Of a stretch of DNA of 64,000 nt, positions 9,481 to 19,247 are shown piece by piece. Both the position numbers and the translations under genes were made by a program. Source of the stretch: Paenibacillus sp. FSL H8-0537. Its GTDB lineage: Bacteria; Bacillota; Bacilli; Paenibacillales; Paenibacillaceae. Within the stretch, counting starts at the first letter, position 1, and each line of letters begins with the position of its first letter. The stretch lies in contig NZ_CP150290.1 in NCBI RefSeq assembly GCF_038051995.1, positions 6,796,501 through 6,860,500 on the forward strand, in the 5' to 3' direction. Under the pieces are notes generated by a model, which saw nothing but the letters and a program-made list of their open reading frames with translations, did no database searches and had not been told where the DNA came from.

Positions 9481-9540
9481 GGGCTCCGACCTGTATTGGA
9501 TCGGCCAGTGCTGAATTTGCTTTGTTTGATGGACTGCCGT

Positions 9541-11073
9541 TTACAAGTGCAGTCGTGTCAACGGCTGCTTGGCAGGCCCCTCCATAACATCGCCTTCATA
9601 GGAGAAGCGCGAGCCATGGCATGGACAGTCCCATGTGCGTTCCCCATCATTCCACTCGACCTCACAGCCCATATGCGTACACGTGGTATCGACCAGGTGA
9701 AGCTTGTCCTCCTTGTCTCGATAACCACCCGCTCTTCGGCCATGGAGCGTGATAGCTCCCCCTTCATCTTTTAGCAGGTCTTCTGGCTTTCTATAAACCA
9801 TTTCAAGCTTGCCTGCTATTAAATGCTTGGCTACATCGGCATTGTCAGAGACCAGTTTTTGTACCGTGTGCCAGCTAATCAATCGTGAAGGAGAATACAG
9901 CTCTATATAGGGGTTCTCCTTCTCTTGCAGCAAATCTCTAAGCAGGAGAGCAGCGGCCGTTCCCGTTGTCATTCCCCATTTACGATATCCCGTGGCGACA
10001 TACACATTGGAAACGGAGCTTGTTAACGGTCCAATGAATGGTGTCTTGTCTCCTGTGACAAGATCCTGCGCAGACCATCTATAGCTGATCTCCTTGAGCT
10101 TGAAATGTTCCGCGGCAAACTGCTGCAAGGCTTCATAATGATTAATGGTGCATATGCCTTGTCCCGTCTTATGGCTCTGGCCTCCAATAAGAACCAATTT
10201 GTCCCCATTGCCGGTTTGCACACTGCGAATAGAACGTTTGGGCTCATCAGCGCTCAAATACATGCCGCTCGGATACGCTTCGTCTAATTTAACACCGAGA
10301 ACGTAGGAGCGATCAGCGTGCATTCTTGCAAAATAAAACCCGCCTCCGTCATGGAACGGGAAATGGGTACAGCTAACCACATACCGGCAGCTTACATGAT
10401 GGCCATCTCTTGTGACGACCTTTGCAATTGATCCATTTTCTATATCAACGGCTGTTGTATACTCGAAAACCTCTCCGCCTGTGTCCACAAACTCCTTTAC
10501 GAGAGCAGCCAAATAACGCAGGGGGTGAAACTGTGCTTGATGAGGCATCGTTAGGGCGCCTAGCGCAGGAATGGGCAGTGGGATGCTTTTCTGATAAGAG
10601 CTGGGAATGCCCAATGTATTATAGGCCTCAAGCTCTTTCTCCAATTGAGAGAGTCCGCTGTCCGTGTTCGTGTATATGCAGGCGTCCTGTTCCTCAAAAC
10701 CACAATCGATATGAAGCTGTTCGACCGTTGATTGAATAAAATGCAGCGCATCCGTATTGGCCTGGTAATAGAGCAAGGCTTTTTCTTTTCCTTCACGCTG
10801 GATTAATTCATCATAGATCAGGTCGTGCTGGGCGGTGATTTTGGCCGTCGTATGGCCCGTTGTGCCATTCAGAAGCCTGCCAGCATCAATCAATGCAACC
10901 TTAAAACCAGCTTTCGCTAGAACATATGCCGTGGTGATACCCGAGATCCCGCCGCCAATTACAGCAACATCTGTTTCGTGATTGTGCTTTAACGCAGGGA
11001 ATTCTTGAAGCGTGTCGCAAGAAGCCTGCCAATACGCCTCTGGAAACGTTGGAAATGCTTTTGGATTCGTCAA
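9541..11073 (-). CDS. FAD-dependent oxidoreductase with C-terminal Rieske domain
   Basis: A 510-residue fusion. The N-terminal DadA/glycine-oxidase-like domain has the dinucleotide motif VIGGGISG (about residues 37-44) and a second FAD-contact region ATGYRKWGMT (about 365-375). The last 80 residues are a Rieske [2Fe-2S] domain with both ligand boxes, CTHMGC and CPCHGS. This combination is common in Bacillus-type bacteria but its substrate is not known; electrons may pass from the amine or sugar oxidised at FAD to the iron-sulphur centre. The start is TTG at 11073, with GGAGG 8 bases before it. Confidence 0.88.
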   Translation of the reverse strand: MTNPKAFPTFPEAYWQASCDTLQEFPALKHNHETDVAVIGGGISGITTAYVLAKAGFKVALIDAGRLLNGTTGHTTAKITAQHDLIYDELIQREGKEKALLYYQANTDALHFIQSTVEQLHIDCGFEEQDACIYTNTDSGLSQLEKELEAYNTLGIPSSYQKSIPLPIPALGALTMPHQAQFHPLRYLAALVKEFVDTGGEVFEYTTAVDIENGSIAKVVTRDGHHVSCRYVVSCTHFPFHDGGGFYFARMHADRSYVLGVKLDEAYPSGMYLSADEPKRSIRSVQTGNGDKLVLIGGQSHKTGQGICTINHYEALQQFAAEHFKLKEISYRWSAQDLVTGDKTPFIGPLTSSVSNVYVATGYRKWGMTTGTAAALLLRDLLQEKENPYIELYSPSRLISWHTVQKLVSDNADVAKHLIAGKLEMVYRKPEDLLKDEGGAITLHGRRAGGYRDKEDKLHLVDTTCTHMGCEVEWNDGERTWDCPCHGSRFSYEGDVMEGPAKQPLTRLHL

Positions 11074-11135
11074 AGCTCCTGCCTCCTTATAGGTTTGCTG
11101 ATTTTAATATGTTCGAAAAATGGGAATCTATACAT

Positions 11136-11164
11136 AAAAAGGAACCCAGGTTTCCCTGGATTCC
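11136..11164 (-). terminator. Terminator of the luciferase-like monooxygenase gene
   Basis: On the minus strand GGAATCCAGG, loop GAAA, CCTGGGTTCC, then TTTTT. One pair is mismatched. Confidence 0.85.
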
Positions 11165-11213
11165 TTCTCTTCTTGCCTTATGCATGTCCCTTTGATGTGG
11201 CTTTCGTTCGCTT

Positions 11214-12278
11214 TTAGTTCGTCTTTCCTTCGTTTTCCGCTTCCCACTTGGCAATTTCTTCGCGCACACGCGGTGCAACCTCCGTACCAAGCAGCTTGAT
11301 CGCATTCATCACGTCCTCATGCGGCATTGTGCCCAGCGGCGTATGGAGCAAAAACCTTGTAATGCCGACATGCTTGCGCAGGTTAATGATTTTGCGGGCA
11401 ACCGTTTCGGGATCGCCTACGTAAAGCGCACCTTCAATGCTGCGAGCAGCGTCAAAGCTGGAACGGTCATAATGCCCCCAGCCCCGCTCTTTGCCGAGCA
11501 CATTCATAACCGCTTGGGTCGAAGGAAAAAACGTGTCCGCTGCAAGCTGCGTCGTCTCCGCAATAAAGCCATGCGAATGCGAAGCGATAGGCAGCTTCGA
11601 GGCATCATGCCCCGCATGAGTAGCGGCTCTCTTATACAGCTGCACCAGCGGCGCAAAATTCATCGGACTGCCTCCGATAATAGCGAGAACCAGCGGCAGG
11701 CCGAGCAGGCCGGCACGGACAACCGATTCCTGGTTGCCGCCGCTGCCAATCCACACGGGCAACGGGTTCTGAACAGGGCGCGGGTAAACGCCCAGATTGT
11801 TAATGGCTGGGCGATGCCCACCTGCCCAGGTGACCTTCTCGGATTCGCGAATTTTCAGCAGCAGCGCCAGCTTTTCATCAAACAGCTCATTGTAGTGGTC
11901 CAGATCATAGCCGAACAGCGGGAACGATTCAATGAAGGAGCCGCGTCCCGCCATAATTTCCGCACGACCATTTGAAATGCCGTCCAGCGTAGCAAAATCC
12001 TGAAATACGCGCACAGGATCAGCAGAAGACAGCACCGTAACCGCGCTCGTCAAACGAATCTGCTTCGTTTGTGCGGCAGCTGCAGCCAAAATAACGGCTG
12101 GAGAGGAGGCCGCATAATCCTCGCGATGATGCTCCCCTACTCCATAAACATCAAGCCCCACCTGATCCGCAAGCACGATTTCTTCAACGACTTCGCGTAT
12201 ACGCTGGGCATGGCTCATCACCTCTCCTGTTTCTACATCGGGCGAGGTTTCAACAAACGTACTAATCCCTATTTCCAT
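11214..12278 (-). CDS. Luciferase-like (LLM class) flavin-dependent monooxygenase
   Basis: A 354-residue TIM-barrel enzyme of the bacterial-luciferase superfamily. Family marks include the start [24 protein letters not shown] near residues 40-55, [15 protein letters not shown] near 97-110, and [13 protein letters not shown] near 190. These enzymes use reduced FMN and oxygen; the substrate is unknown. GGAGGG lies 8 bases before the ATG. It is followed by its own terminator and lies just downstream of the YjdM gene on the same strand (gap about 25 bases), so the two may be co-transcribed. Confidence 0.88.
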   Translation of the reverse strand: MEIGISTFVETSPDVETGEVMSHAQRIREVVEEIVLADQVGLDVYGVGEHHREDYAASSPAVILAAAAAQTKQIRLTSAVTVLSSADPVRVFQDFATLDGISNGRAEIMAGRGSFIESFPLFGYDLDHYNELFDEKLALLLKIRESEKVTWAGGHRPAINNLGVYPRPVQNPLPVWIGSGGNQESVVRAGLLGLPLVLAIIGGSPMNFAPLVQLYKRAATHAGHDASKLPIASHSHGFIAETTQLAADTFFPSTQAVMNVLGKERGWGHYDRSSFDAARSIEGALYVGDPETVARKIINLRKHVGITRFLLHTPLGTMPHEDVMNAIKLLGTEVAPRVREEIAKWEAENEGKTN

Positions 12279-12302
12279 CGTAAGATCCCTCCTGCTTCCA
12301 CT

Positions 12303-12644
12303 CTATATTTTTTTAACAAACTCCGATTTCAGCTTCATTGCGCCAAAACCGTCAATTTTGCAATCAATATCATGATCGCCGTCGACGAGACGGATGTTTT
12401 TGACCTTGGTGCCAATTTTGACAACGAGCGAGCTGCCTTTTACCTTCAAATCTTTAATGACCGTGACTGAATCACCATCGCTCAGCACATTGCCGTTCGA
12501 GTCCTTTACAACCTTCTCATCTTCACTGGCATTATCCTGTGCATTCTCATTCCATTCATGCGCGCATTCCGGGCAAACGAGCATCAGCCCATCCTCATAT
12601 GTATATTCTGACTGACACTGTGGACAATTTGGCAAGCTAGACAT
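12303..12644 (-). CDS. yjdM: YjdM/PhnA-family zinc-ribbon protein
   Basis: A 113-residue protein with an N-terminal zinc ribbon (C7, C10, C24, C27) and a C-terminal PhnA/SH3-like domain starting at [10 protein letters not shown]. Length and layout match the family once called alkylphosphonate protein PhnA; no role in phosphonate use is shown and no phn genes are nearby. It lies upstream of the monooxygenase gene on the same strand. Confidence 0.9.
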   Translation of the reverse strand: MSSLPNCPQCQSEYTYEDGLMLVCPECAHEWNENAQDNASEDEKVVKDSNGNVLSDGDSVTVIKDLKVKGSSLVVKIGTKVKNIRLVDGDHDIDCKIDGFGAMKLKSEFVKKI

Positions 12645-12933
12645 GTATTCATGCCCTCCATTCCTGTTACTATAATCGTTACGACTTTACCTTGAAGTTT
12701 TATTATAAACGGGAAAATAGCAAGCGTAAACGGCTGACGCCATCCTCCGGCGGTAAAGCTGCCGTTTCGCGGTGAAATATAAGTCCTATTTATAAGCTAC
12801 AACTTATAAATGCTTATATTTCAAAAAACCATGCTGCACCTCTGCATAGAAAAATCAATGCCTGATTTTCGGCTGCAACAGCTGCCTTGAAGCTATATAA
12901 TAAAATCCATCAGAAAAGGGAGGGGCGAGCGCC
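12645..12933. other. Intergenic region with nested inverted repeat
   Basis: No gene is seen between the divergent YjdM and Ada genes. The region holds the nested inverted repeat described separately, a looser pair AAACGGC/GCCGTTT (about 12727-12768), and the Ada ribosome binding site (GGGAGGGG). Confidence 0.6.
12773..12823. repeat. Nested inverted repeat (four TATAAG half sites)
   Basis: Outer 11-base arms TGAAATATAAG (12773-12783) and CTTATATTTCA (12813-12823) are perfect. Inside them are perfect 9-base arms ATTTATAAG (12788-12796) and CTTATAAAT (12803-12811) around the loop CTACAA. The result is four TATAAG half sites, two in each direction. It could be an operator for a dimeric regulator or a cruciform; no T-run supports a terminator. 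Confidence 0.75.
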
Positions 12934-13983
12934 ATGATACCTGTTGAACGTTATCCCGAATGCTATCAGGCCTTAGTGGAGAAAAATACTGAATATGAGG
13001 GTGTTTTTTATGTTGGCGTCAAAACGACCGGAGTATTTTGCCGGCCAACCTGCCCGGCTCGCAAGCCCAAGTTTGAAAACTGCGAGTTTTATGAAACGGC
13101 GCAGCAGGCGCTGCTTGCATCTTTCCGTCCTTGCCAGCGCTGCCAGCCGCTTTCCCATCCGAATCAGGTGTCAGATGTTGTTCGCCTGCTCGTTGAGGCG
13201 GTAGAACAAAACCCAGAAAAACGCTGGAAGGGTCAAGATTTCAAAAACTTATCCGTCGATGAATCAACAGCGCGCCGCCAATTTAAGCAGCGCTTCGGCA
13301 TGACCTTCGTCGAATATGCCCGCGCCCGCCGTATGGGAATCGCCTTGAAGAACATTAGATCTGGCCAATCGGTTATGGATACGCAGCTTAACGCCGGCTA
13401 TGAATCCAGCAGCGGCTTTCGCGATGCTTTTTCCCGCATTATGGGGGCTGCTCCTACTTTGTTGGAGGATGGCAAGGTGCTGAAAGCGGCTTGGATCGAT
13501 ACACGGCTCGGTCCAATGATGGCCATTGGCGACGAGCAGCACTTGTATTTATTGGAGTTTGTCGATCGGAGAGGCCTTGAGCGCGAGGTCGAGCGGCTCC
13601 GCAAAAGAACCAAATCCGCGATCATTCCCGGCATTACAGCATCCATTCAGTCTATTGAACGGGAGCTGGCGCTTTATTTTGACGGGAAATTGACGGAATT
13701 TAAGACGCCGCTATTTTTATTAGGCTCGCCGTTTCAGCAAAGCGTATGGGCACAGCTGGTGCAGATACCGCCGGGTGAAACCCGCTCCTACGCTGACATT
13801 TCCGTCGCACTTGGAAAGCCGACAGCCTTTCGTGCGGTCGCTCAGGCCAATGGAGCCAATCAGCTGGCCATCCTCATCCCCTGCCATCGCGTTATTAATT
13901 CAAACGGTGAATTGGGCGGCTACGGAGGCGGACTAACTCGAAAAAATTGGCTGCTCCAGCATGAGAAACAAGCATCATGCTGA
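12934..13983 (+). CDS. ada: Ada-like methyl-DNA repair protein and regulator
   Basis: A 349-residue three-part protein. The N-terminal zinc domain has four cysteines (C36, C40, C67, C70) that take methyl groups from phosphotriesters; an AraC-type HTH follows (about 85-175); the C-terminal O6-methylguanine transferase has the active motif IPCHRV with C317 and the helix for DNA binding before it. This is the full E. coli Ada layout, whereas B. subtilis splits it into AdaA and AdaB. When methylated it should activate its own promoter. The second HTH reads YESSSGFRDAFSRIMG. Confidence 0.93.
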   Translation: MIPVERYPECYQALVEKNTEYEGVFYVGVKTTGVFCRPTCPARKPKFENCEFYETAQQALLASFRPCQRCQPLSHPNQVSDVVRLLVEAVEQNPEKRWKGQDFKNLSVDESTARRQFKQRFGMTFVEYARARRMGIALKNIRSGQSVMDTQLNAGYESSSGFRDAFSRIMGAAPTLLEDGKVLKAAWIDTRLGPMMAIGDEQHLYLLEFVDRRGLEREVERLRKRTKSAIIPGITASIQSIERELALYFDGKLTEFKTPLFLLGSPFQQSVWAQLVQIPPGETRSYADISVALGKPTAFRAVAQANGANQLAILIPCHRVINSNGELGGYGGGLTRKNWLLQHEKQASC

Positions 13984-13996
13984 AGCAGCCGCTTCA
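13978..13996. other. Short hairpin between convergent genes
   Basis: TGAAGC, AGCC, GCTTCA just behind the ada stop codon and before the convergent epimerase stop. There is no T-run, so terminator function is doubtful. Confidence 0.3.
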
Positions 13997-14002
13997 ATTG
14001 AG

Positions 14003-15019
14003 CTATTCGGCTAGAGCCTTCTCGGCAGCAGCCAGAGCATTCACTACTTTATCGCACCAGAGATCGAATTCCTCGTCTTCCTTCTGATGCTCAGGATTGG
14101 CCAGAATGTGGGCAACCGTCTGCTTGATGCCTTGATCAAGCCGCGTCGTAGCTACAAATTCAGGAACGAGTCTTTTCAGCTTCGCATTGTCAAAGACGAC
14201 GGAGTTCGCCTTGTCGCCCAGCAAGCCGCCTCGGAAATCATACTTGCTGCTCGCAGACAGAAAATCAGAAGACACATGCACCGCATTCAGCTTCACGCCG
14301 AGCGCATCCGCGATGATTTCATAAATTTGATTCCAGGTAACCGACTCATCCGACGTAATATGAATGGCTTCGCCAATGGCATGAATATTGCCCATCAGGC
14401 CGATGAAGCCTTTGGCAAAATCGCTGTTATGCGTCATCGTCCAAAGGGAAGTGCCGTCGCCATGGATGATGACCGGTTTATTTTCAAGCATACGCCTTGC
14501 GACCTGCCAGCTTCCGTTATTGCCATGCACGCCCAGCGGTATCGAGCGCTCGTCATACGTATGGCTTGGCCTTACAATCGTGATTGGAAAGCCATGCTCT
14601 CGGTACTGCTTGGTCAAATACTCCTCACATGCTATTTTATTGCGGGAATATTCCCAATAGGGATTGGATAATGGCGTTCCTTCGGTGATGCGATAATCCG
14701 ACAACGGTGTCTGGTAGGCTGAAGCGGAGCTGATGAACATAAACTGCTTGGTTTTCCCCTTGAATAAGCGGTAATCGCGCTCCAGTTGCTCAGGCTTAAA
14801 GGCGATGAAATCCGCTACTACATCAAATGAAAGATCGGCAATAAGCGCGGCTACCTGTTCCTCATTATTAATATCGGCTTTAATGCTATGTACACCTGCC
14901 GGCAAATCAGCATTTCTAGTTCCCCGGTTCAAAAGATAAAGCTCGCATCCACTCTCTACTAACTGCTTCGTAATGGCAGAACTAATCGTGCCCGTTCCTC
15001 CAATAAATAGCGCTTTCAT
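14003..15019 (-). CDS. NAD-dependent epimerase/reductase-like SDR protein
   Basis: A 338-residue extended short-chain dehydrogenase. The NAD-binding motif is GGTGTISSA at residues 8-16, and the active-site pair is YSRNK (about residues 123-127) after the FISSASAY strand. It resembles the CSP41/isoflavone-reductase-like group often annotated as NAD-dependent epimerases. The sugar or other substrate is unknown. It is a single gene, convergent with ada. Confidence 0.85.
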   Translation of the reverse strand: MKALFIGGTGTISSAITKQLVESGCELYLLNRGTRNADLPAGVHSIKADINNEEQVAALIADLSFDVVADFIAFKPEQLERDYRLFKGKTKQFMFISSASAYQTPLSDYRITEGTPLSNPYWEYSRNKIACEEYLTKQYREHGFPITIVRPSHTYDERSIPLGVHGNNGSWQVARRMLENKPVIIHGDGTSLWTMTHNSDFAKGFIGLMGNIHAIGEAIHITSDESVTWNQIYEIIADALGVKLNAVHVSSDFLSASSKYDFRGGLLGDKANSVVFDNAKLKRLVPEFVATTRLDQGIKQTVAHILANPEHQKEDEEFDLWCDKVVNALAAAEKALAE

Positions 15020-15245
15020 AAAACACCTCCGTTAGTATGGTATTGCTGTATAAGTGCTTCTTTTCTTCTTCATGATAGCATGGGGCAAGTGTGAATACTA
15101 CGGCTGAGCGTTCTTTCGTAAGTGTAAAAAGAGGCGACCCAGCTTGTCCCATTTGCAAATGTGACGATAACATCGGTGTTGCCATCCTGGATATTCCAGC
15201 TGTTTTCAGAGAGTTATACATGCTAAGTATCCCGGAAATAACCCA

Positions 15246-15347
15246 TCAGGGTAGTCTAAGGCTCAGCTTTGTTTGGACTAGACCAAACAATTTAAAAATT
15301 AGTACTGGATACAAAATAGAGACTATTAATGCTAACACTAAACTCAT
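15246..15347 (-). CDS. Possible small hydrophobic peptide (33 aa)
   Basis: An ATG at 15347 with GGGGGG 5 bases upstream opens 33 codons encoding a mostly hydrophobic peptide (MSLVLALIVSIL...) with one predicted membrane helix and a basic tail (TKLSLRLP). The same frame continues after the TGA for over 70 codons, so it may instead be the start of a broken gene. No homologue is known to me. Confidence 0.35.
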   Translation of the reverse strand: MSLVLALIVSILYPVLIFKLFGLVQTKLSLRLP

Positions 15348-15404
15348 AGCGTCCCCCCTATAGGTAAAATTTACCCATAATAGACCGTGACGAAGAAAAA
15401 AACT

Positions 15405-15435
15405 TAAACAAAAGCACCGACATTTCTGTCGATGC
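15405..15435 (-). terminator. Terminator of the MDR oxidoreductase gene
   Basis: On the minus strand GCATCGACA, GAAA, TGTCGGTGC, then TTTTG and a further T-rich stretch. One pair is a wobble. Confidence 0.75.
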
Positions 15436-15514
15436 CTTGTCGATACGTTGGCAGTGCCTTTTTCGGAGCTTGATAAGCCTGCTTATGCATCATTTTAATA
15501 GATCACTGCTTTTC

Positions 15515-16528
15515 CTAAGGAATCTTAACCAGCATTTTCCCCATATTCTTGCCTTCAAACAGCTGCAGAAACGCTTGAGGCACTTTGTCGAAGCCTTCGA
15601 CAATCGTCTCCTCGTATTTCAGCTTGCCTTCGCCAAGCCACTGTCCTAGCGCCTGAATGCCCTCCGCCGTGCGGTCGGCGTAGTCGCCAAGCACAAAGCC
15701 TTTAATAAGCGAGCGCGTCTTAATCAACTGCGTCTGTATCCGGGGGCCAATGTCGCCCGATTTGCTATTGTAAGAGGAAATTGCTCCACATAGCGGAATA
15801 CGCGCATGCGTGTTCAGCAGAAGCATCACCTGATCGGAGATGTCGCCGCCTACGTTATCGAAATAAACGTCGACTCCATTCGGACATGCCGCTTCCAGCG
15901 CTTTGCCTAGATCGCCGACCGTTTTGTAGTTAATCGTTTCGTCAAAGCCAAGCTCCTGCTTCAAATAGCTGGTCTTCTCATCCGTTCCCGCGATGCCGAC
16001 GACACGAGCGCCCTTGAGCTTTGCAATTTGCCCAACAATCATGCCGACTGCGCCTGCAGCGCCAGATACGACGACGGTTTCTCCCGCCTTAGGCTGTCCA
16101 ATATCCAGCAGACCGAAATAGGCCGTCAGCCCTGTAAGCCCCAAAACGCTTAAATAGGCCGATAATGGCGCTACTTGATCATCCACCTTGCGAACGCTGG
16201 CGGCATCCACGACATTGTACAGCTTCCAGCCCAGCATGCCGAGCACCTTGTCCCCAACTGCAAGCTGCTCGGAGTTCGATTCGACAATCTCGCCCACAAC
16301 ACCGCCTACAATCGGCTCGCCCAAGGCAAATGGAGGGATGTACGACTTGCTGTCATTCATTCGTCCCCGCATATACGGATCAACAGATAAATACAGGCTG
16401 CGTACGATAACCTGCCCTTCTGCCGGTTGTTCCACCGCTGCGTCCTTCATCGAAAAATGCTGCTCTGTCGGCATGCCCTCAGGCCTTGCTGCCAAAACGA
16501 TCATCTGGTTATTTAAAGTTTGGTTCAT
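15515..16528 (-). CDS. NADP-dependent zinc-free MDR oxidoreductase (CurA-like)
   Basis: A 337-residue medium-chain reductase related to leukotriene B4 dehydrogenase and E. coli curcumin reductase CurA. Family marks are SVDPYMRGRM (about residues 49-58), the cofactor motif VSGAAGAVGMIVGQIAK (about 153-169) and YFDNVGG (about 238-244). It lacks the zinc-ligand cysteines of alcohol dehydrogenases. It should reduce activated double bonds with NADPH. The gene stands alone with a terminator. Confidence 0.9.
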   Translation of the reverse strand: MNQTLNNQMIVLAARPEGMPTEQHFSMKDAAVEQPAEGQVIVRSLYLSVDPYMRGRMNDSKSYIPPFALGEPIVGGVVGEIVESNSEQLAVGDKVLGMLGWKLYNVVDAASVRKVDDQVAPLSAYLSVLGLTGLTAYFGLLDIGQPKAGETVVVSGAAGAVGMIVGQIAKLKGARVVGIAGTDEKTSYLKQELGFDETINYKTVGDLGKALEAACPNGVDVYFDNVGGDISDQVMLLLNTHARIPLCGAISSYNSKSGDIGPRIQTQLIKTRSLIKGFVLGDYADRTAEGIQALGQWLGEGKLKYEETIVEGFDKVPQAFLQLFEGKNMGKMLVKIP

Positions 16529-16747
16529 GATCCGAAAACCTTCTTCCTCGTTTTAAAATAATATATCCATTTTAACGGGCGGCATTCGTGTAGCCCGAGC
16601 TACAATAAAAATTTTGCTTAACAAAGCTGTAGTTGTAATAAAGAAAATAACATACTGGTGGCGAAGTTTCAATGTTCGAATTACATCGAACTGTTTCCAC
16701 TGAGCTATTTTCACAATTAGCTTATCTATGATCCAATCATTGAAAAC

Positions 16748-16782
16748 GACAAAACAACCGGAGCCTCCTATGGCGCCGGTTG
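16748..16782 (-). terminator. Terminator of the GH127 gene
   Basis: On the minus strand CAACCGGCGCC, short loop, GGCTCCGGTTG, then TTTTGTCGTTTTC. The rest of the 16529-16807 gap holds only a short GTAGC/GCTAC hairpin. Confidence 0.75.
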
Positions 16783-16807
16783 CTTGACTTGCTTTTGTAC
16801 CGCAGCC

Positions 16808-19114
16808 TTATGGGCTGACTACCGCACTTGTCGTTCTAACTCCCGCAACGCGGCCCGCACAGCTCACAGCCGACTTTGCTTTAAACGTGACAATGACACT
16901 GGTCTTCTCTCGTGTAAGCGCCTCTGCTATTTCATAGGTTACATAAAAAATATGGCCGATTTTGTTGCAATGGATCGTCTGCTCTCCGACGATCTCATCA
17001 TCGACCAGCACCTCAAACTCACGATTATACGACTTTCCTTCATGCTCGAATCTGAAATAATCGCCGCCCCAATAAGCTACGCAAAGATGATTTTTGTTCG
17101 CGCCATCAACCGCGAGGCGGTAGCTGAAGTATGCATCGCTTACGCCAAACGCTTCTCTCCACATATGCAGTTTGTTCTGATTATCCGTGAATGATCCATT
17201 ATAGGCACTCGTCAAGCAGTTGCCTTGAAGCTGATGCCCGATCTCATCCTGCTGACCGTCTGGCTCTACGCTATCGATGGTCACCTCATTGAGCTTCTTC
17301 TCGAACGCATCGCCCTCGTCATTCAAGTTCCAATACAGCGTATAAAACTCATGATGCAAGGCATAGAAAGGAATAAGCGTAGCCCCTTTTCCATCGGAGG
17401 TCACTTCTTTCGCTATATCAAACGTTAGCGTAGCAGCATCCCGCAGGGTGATGAAATCGGATAAATTTTCACTTTCCGTCCATAGCACGGGCACATCCGC
17501 CGTCTTCGTGCTTAACGCCGTCTCATCCACGATTGTATCCTGCGGAAGACCCTCATTGCCAAACTTGCCCGCAAGCACGATTGGCCCATAAAGAAAGGCA
17601 ATCTTGCTTGCGCTATCCTTGGCGGTGTACTTTCTCAGTGCCATCGGCAGCGTGAGAATGATTTGGTCCCCCTTGCTCCATGTGCCACTGATGGTCAAGT
17701 AGCCGGCTTGATTTTCAACATATTTGCGTTCACCGTTGACGACCGCTACCATCTCACCCGAAAGCCAGGATGGCACGCGCAGCTTAAGATTAGCCTCTGC
17801 CGTTCCCTCAGCAATAACAAGCTTCACTGTGTCCGAATACGGAAAGCTTGTTTCCTGCCTGATGACTAGCTCTTTGGCTTTCCATTCCAGCTCGGAGGCG
17901 ATATATAAGTTCACATACAGATCATCCTGATTTTCAAAATAAATCGCCTCGGCATATTTCCCCGGGTTTTCCATGCCCGATCCCGTACAGCACCACCAAG
18001 CGGAGTCGTGGGTGCCGTAAATTTTGAAATGGCCCGGCAGCGTCGAGGCAAAATAGGTTTTATTGCCGTTATCCGGGTCCTGCGCGCCGAGGATGTGATT
18101 GTACAAGGCATTTTCATAATAATCCATATACGCGCTGTCTTGCTCCCAGCCAAATAAATATTGGGTCAGCTCCAGCATATTATGCGTACAGCAGGACTCT
18201 GCCGATTTAATGCCCAAGCTTTCCATATCCATCGCTTCATAATGCTCCGAGAGGCTGCTCCCGCCAAAAACATAGGAGCGCCTGCCGGCCACCGTATGCC
18301 AGAAAAACTCGGCTGCTGTGCGATAGCTGGTATAATTCTTGTTCTGTTCATAAATTCCAGCCACACCGATGACCTTCGGAATTTGCGTATTGGCATGCCT
18401 GCCCTGCAGTTCGTCCCGCTCCTGCTCCAGCGGCGAAATGATAGCTTTATGCGTAAATTGAACTGCGGCATCCAAATAGATGTCTTGTCCTGTGAGGCCA
18501 TACAGCTGTGCAAACACCTCATTCATGCCGCCATGCTCGCATTCCAGCATATGCTGGATTTGTTCCTCCGATAATTGCGATAGTCCCTCGACCGCCCAAT
18601 CGGCAAAGGCTTTGACAACGCGCAAAGCCTCCTCATTTCCCGTCAATGTGCAAGCATCGATTAAGCCCTGATAAATTTTATGCACGCTATACCATGGCAC
18701 CCAATACCCATTCATGCTAAAACCGCCAATATCCGTTCCTTTAAAGGCTTCGATAAAAGGCGTTTCGACCAAGCCTCCAACATATCCGCTTCCGGTCGCT
18801 GCTTGAATGCCTGCAAGCTCCGATACGGCATAATCCAGCTTCACTTTAAGCGTCTTGTTGCCTGTCGCCTGGTAGGTGACGGCAAGTGCCGACATATAAT
18901 GCCCGAGCGAATGCCCGCTGATCGTTCTGGCTTCCCAGCCTTCGTACCGCGGCTGCTTGGGCGTCAAACCATGCGCCTCATAACATGGGGCGAGGAAGCG
19001 GTCGATATCAAGCGCGTGCAGGTAACGCTCGCCAACCTCTTGTGACGTTTTAAAAAGTCCGTCAAGCAGCTTTACGTTGCTTTGGCTGACGAAGCCTTGA
19101 TTTATTTTTGTCAT
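16808..19114 (-). CDS. GH127 family glycosidase (beta-L-arabinofuranosidase type)
   Basis: A 768-residue DUF1680 protein. The alpha/alpha-barrel core has the conserved ECEHGGMNEVFAQLYGLTG segment (about residues 190-210), ESCCTHNMLELT (about 305-316) and WWCCTGSGMENPGKY (about 372-386); these hold the glutamate and the cysteine zinc ligands of GH127 enzymes, which use cysteine as nucleophile. A beta-sandwich follows, and a C-terminal extension of about 140 residues makes it longer than the minimal family. No signal peptide, so it acts in the cytoplasm on imported arabinose-containing sugars. The AraC gene is divergent and is the likely regulator. The related GH146 family is an alternative. 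Confidence 0.88.
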   Translation of the reverse strand: MTKINQGFVSQSNVKLLDGLFKTSQEVGERYLHALDIDRFLAPCYEAHGLTPKQPRYEGWEARTISGHSLGHYMSALAVTYQATGNKTLKVKLDYAVSELAGIQAATGSGYVGGLVETPFIEAFKGTDIGGFSMNGYWVPWYSVHKIYQGLIDACTLTGNEEALRVVKAFADWAVEGLSQLSEEQIQHMLECEHGGMNEVFAQLYGLTGQDIYLDAAVQFTHKAIISPLEQERDELQGRHANTQIPKVIGVAGIYEQNKNYTSYRTAAEFFWHTVAGRRSYVFGGSSLSEHYEAMDMESLGIKSAESCCTHNMLELTQYLFGWEQDSAYMDYYENALYNHILGAQDPDNGNKTYFASTLPGHFKIYGTHDSAWWCCTGSGMENPGKYAEAIYFENQDDLYVNLYIASELEWKAKELVIRQETSFPYSDTVKLVIAEGTAEANLKLRVPSWLSGEMVAVVNGERKYVENQAGYLTISGTWSKGDQIILTLPMALRKYTAKDSASKIAFLYGPIVLAGKFGNEGLPQDTIVDETALSTKTADVPVLWTESENLSDFITLRDAATLTFDIAKEVTSDGKGATLIPFYALHHEFYTLYWNLNDEGDAFEKKLNEVTIDSVEPDGQQDEIGHQLQGNCLTSAYNGSFTDNQNKLHMWREAFGVSDAYFSYRLAVDGANKNHLCVAYWGGDYFRFEHEGKSYNREFEVLVDDEIVGEQTIHCNKIGHIFYVTYEIAEALTREKTSVIVTFKAKSAVSCAGRVAGVRTTSAVVSP

Positions 19115-19247
19115 ATTTACGAGTCCTCCCTAGACCTAAAATCAGCTATTTGCTATTCTTTACGAACCATTCATGGTAGTATCTTATCAAATAAAAATCG
19201 AAATAATCAGGCTCATAATCAAAGAAAAGGTGGATAAATCAGTCTAT

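Larger units (their letters stand above)
15020..15514. other. Gap of about 500 bases, mostly without genes
   Basis: Apart from a possible 33-residue hydrophobic peptide at 15246-15347 and a terminator at 15405-15435, I see nothing functional. The frame after the peptide's stop stays open for over 70 codons, which may be a remnant of a longer gene. Confidence 0.5.
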
